From contig SXOO01000016.1 in NCBI GenBank assembly GCA_005776725.1, positions 1-64,000 on the forward strand: a stretch of DNA of 64,000 nt. Direction: 5' to 3'. This stretch comes from Pseudomonadota bacterium (GTDB lineage: Bacteria; Myxococcota_A; UBA9042; GCA-2863065). Below the pieces are notes generated by a model, which saw only the letters and a list, made by a program, of their open reading frames with translations, was not told the DNA's origin and ran no database searches. A program made the position numbers and the translations under genes. Positions 62,697-64,000 of the stretch are shown here, piece after piece; positions within the stretch are counted from its first letter, which is position 1; each line of letters begins with the position of its first letter.

Positions 62697-64000
62697 TCAC
62701 TGACACACCAGCTTGCCTGCGGGGGCCCCGTAGAGCTTGCACTTGCCGGATCGGCACCGGTGCCCGACACCGGCGTCGCCGACCGCGCCGCAGACGTCGC
62801 CCTTGTCGAGCTTCGCGCGGCACTTGTTCTCGTGCAGATCCAGGCCGGCATCGCACCACTGCCCGTCCGCACAGTCTCCGTCGTCACGGCAGACACAGAC
62901 TTTGTTCGAGTTGCACTTGCCGGCCTTGCACTCGGGGTCGATCCGGCACGACTGGCCGATCCCTCGCGAGCGCGGCTCGTAGCAGATCGGTGTCACCTGG
63001 CCGTCCCCGGTGTGGAGACCGGAGCAATCGCCGGATCGACACTGCCCTCCTCGGGAGCAGACGCTCCCGTTCGCGAGCTTGTTGCGGCAGTTGTTCGTGC
63101 CGATGTCGGCGACGCCCTCGTGGCAGTACTCGTCCTTGTCGCAGTGTGCATCCTGGTCGCAGACGCACTGGCCCTCCACCGCCCCCCACAGGACCGCGCT
63201 GCAGCGGCCGCGCTTGCACTCTCCGTGGACGTCGCAGGGCTGGCCCATGCGCCGTGAGTTCGGCGTGTAGCACTTCACGTCGCAGGCTCCCGAGAGACAC
63301 TGCTTCCAGTTCGTGCAGAGCTGCCCGTTCGAGCGCGATTGCTGCTCCACGATGGGCACACGGGCGCGCAGGTCGTCGGGCAGCTCCCTGAAGATCCGGG
63401 CGAGGTACTTGTCGAGCGCGTGGTGAAGCGCGTTCGGGACCTCGTCCGGTTCGTCGACCCAGAGAGCCGGGTCCTTGTTCTGGCGGAGGACATTCACGTG
63501 ATCATGGGCGGCGTACTGGATGAGGGGCGCCGGCTTCAGCGCCTGCCCGGCGAACACCGGCAGCCGGGGCACCGGATCGGCGGCGTTGACCCAACGTTGC
63601 AGGCGCTCGCCCAGCTTGCCCAGCTCCCTCTCGACGGGGCTGTTGCCGATCCGGGGGGCCGCGAAGGTGACCACGCCCTGGATCTCTAGGCCACGGCGCT
63701 GCAGCAGGAGGCTCGACATGAGCGCGAGCGCGCCGCCGAGGCTGTGTCCTGTCAACCAGACCTTCCGCCCTGACGCGACCTCAACTTCGAGTGTGCTCAC
63801 CAGCCTCACCAGGACCGTCCTCGCCGACTGGTGGAAGCCGGAATGGACGAGGCCCACGTCGCCGAGCTCGTCGAACCAGATGCGAGCGTCCGTCGTCACC
63901 CAGTCCTTGAAGGCGCTGAACGGCGCAGCGGGTGACGTCTCGCTGCCGCGGAAGGCGACTATGACCGCCTCCTCCGTGCGCGCGACGAGGACCTGCGTGT
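62697..64000 (-). CDS. Class 3 lipase with cysteine-rich C-terminal modules, partial (5' end outside window)
   Basis: The frame is open to the window edge (at least 434 codons). It includes VIVAFRGSE, WLTGHSLGGALALMSSLL with the nucleophile serine, VVTFAAPRIGN and DPVPRLP, the class 3 lipase order, with the catalytic His probably in HDHVNVL. The remaining ~230 residues are cysteine modules (CDVKCYTPNSRRMGQPC, CKRGRC, CRSGDCSGLHTG, CKAGKCNSNKVCVC) ending in the shared tag (WCDAGLDLHENKC ... CRSGKCKLYGAPAGKLVCQ). An in-frame GTG at 63899 cannot be the true start because the lipase core extends beyond it. The signal peptide must lie outside the window. Confidence 0.9.
   Translation of the reverse strand, partial: TQVLVARTEEAVIVAFRGSETSPAAPFSAFKDWVTTDARIWFDELGDVGLVHSGFHQSARTVLVRLVSTLEVEVASGRKVWLTGHSLGGALALMSSLLLQRRGLEIQGVVTFAAPRIGNSPVERELGKLGERLQRWVNAADPVPRLPVFAGQALKPAPLIQYAAHDHVNVLRQNKDPALWVDEPDEVPNALHHALDKYLARIFRELPDDLRARVPIVEQQSRSNGQLCTNWKQCLSGACDVKCYTPNSRRMGQPCDVHGECKRGRCSAVLWGAVEGQCVCDQDAHCDKDEYCHEGVADIGTNNCRNKLANGSVCSRGGQCRSGDCSGLHTGDGQVTPICYEPRSRGIGQSCRIDPECKAGKCNSNKVCVCRDDGDCADGQWCDAGLDLHENKCRAKLDKGDVCGAVGDAGVGHRCRSGKCKLYGAPAGKLVCQ

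Noticed and set aside
1-64000. tRNA or rRNA genes
   Set aside because: No cloverleaf-like or conserved rRNA sequence was noticed on reading; short RNAs could have been missed without a computed search.

Overview
The window is GC-rich DNA from a Gram-negative bacterium, most likely a myxobacterium or close relative (Myxococcota). Evidence: two MYXO-CTERM-like C-terminal sorting tails (41687-44083 and the remnant at 49954-50895), many lipoproteins with Asp/Pro/Thr-rich linkers and cysteine-rich modules, large secreted proteins, a beta-propeller hybrid histidine kinase and a DUF1592/DUF1552 pair. The assignment is an inference; no rRNA, tRNA or CRISPR array was recognised.

Layout. 1-12.5 kb: a partial cysteine-rich/beta-helix lipoprotein, a methyltransferase, a multi-spanning membrane protein, a YceI protein, a DUF1592-DUF1552-lipoprotein operon, a LysR regulator and a 908-aa exported protein. 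12.5-18.7 kb: a divergent control region with two tandem copies of a 62-bp double-hairpin element and a clean palindrome, then a six-gene operon (TetR, outer-membrane barrel, ABC ATPase, two FtsX/MacB-type permeases, LolA-like protein). 18.9-20.5 kb: two adjacent cysteine-hydrolase-like proteins with disordered N-termini sharing a short motif. 20.68-39.9 kb: a 19-kb, tightly packed minus-strand operon of five exported proteins: a small lipoprotein, a ~1984-aa cysteine-rich/helical protein with a Tc-toxin-A-like C-terminus, a ~1454-aa cysteine-rich lipoprotein, a 659-aa lipoprotein with somatomedin-B-like repeats, and a 2079-aa SpvB/TcdB/RHS protein with a tyrosine-rich repeat tail.

40.2-41.7 kb: an intact ISAzo13-type insertion sequence (1345 bp, 4-bp target duplication) abutting an 8-copy 15-bp repeat. 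41.7-49.9 kb: a VIT/vWA MYXO-CTERM protein, divergent from a methyltransferase plus hybrid histidine kinase pair. 49.9-55.8 kb: a partly decayed region with a coupled copper-monooxygenase/cytochrome-like operon leading into a truncated propeller gene and a frameshifted MYXO-CTERM gene, an IS91-type transposase remnant, a broken cysteine-rich gene and an intact cysteine-rich lipoprotein. 55.8-64 kb: co-oriented exported enzymes (M19-like hydrolase, metallophosphatase, class-3 lipase) and a cysteine-rich protein; four of them end in the same ~65-residue cysteine-rich C-terminal module.

The two most interesting groups are the Tc-like/RHS operon (20.7-39.9 kb) and the family of secreted enzymes with a common C-terminal cysteine tag (56.4-64 kb). 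Many starts were reset to codons with a Shine-Dalgarno sequence, a stop/start overlap or a signal peptide. Both window edges cut real genes (1-1739 minus and 62697-64000 minus).
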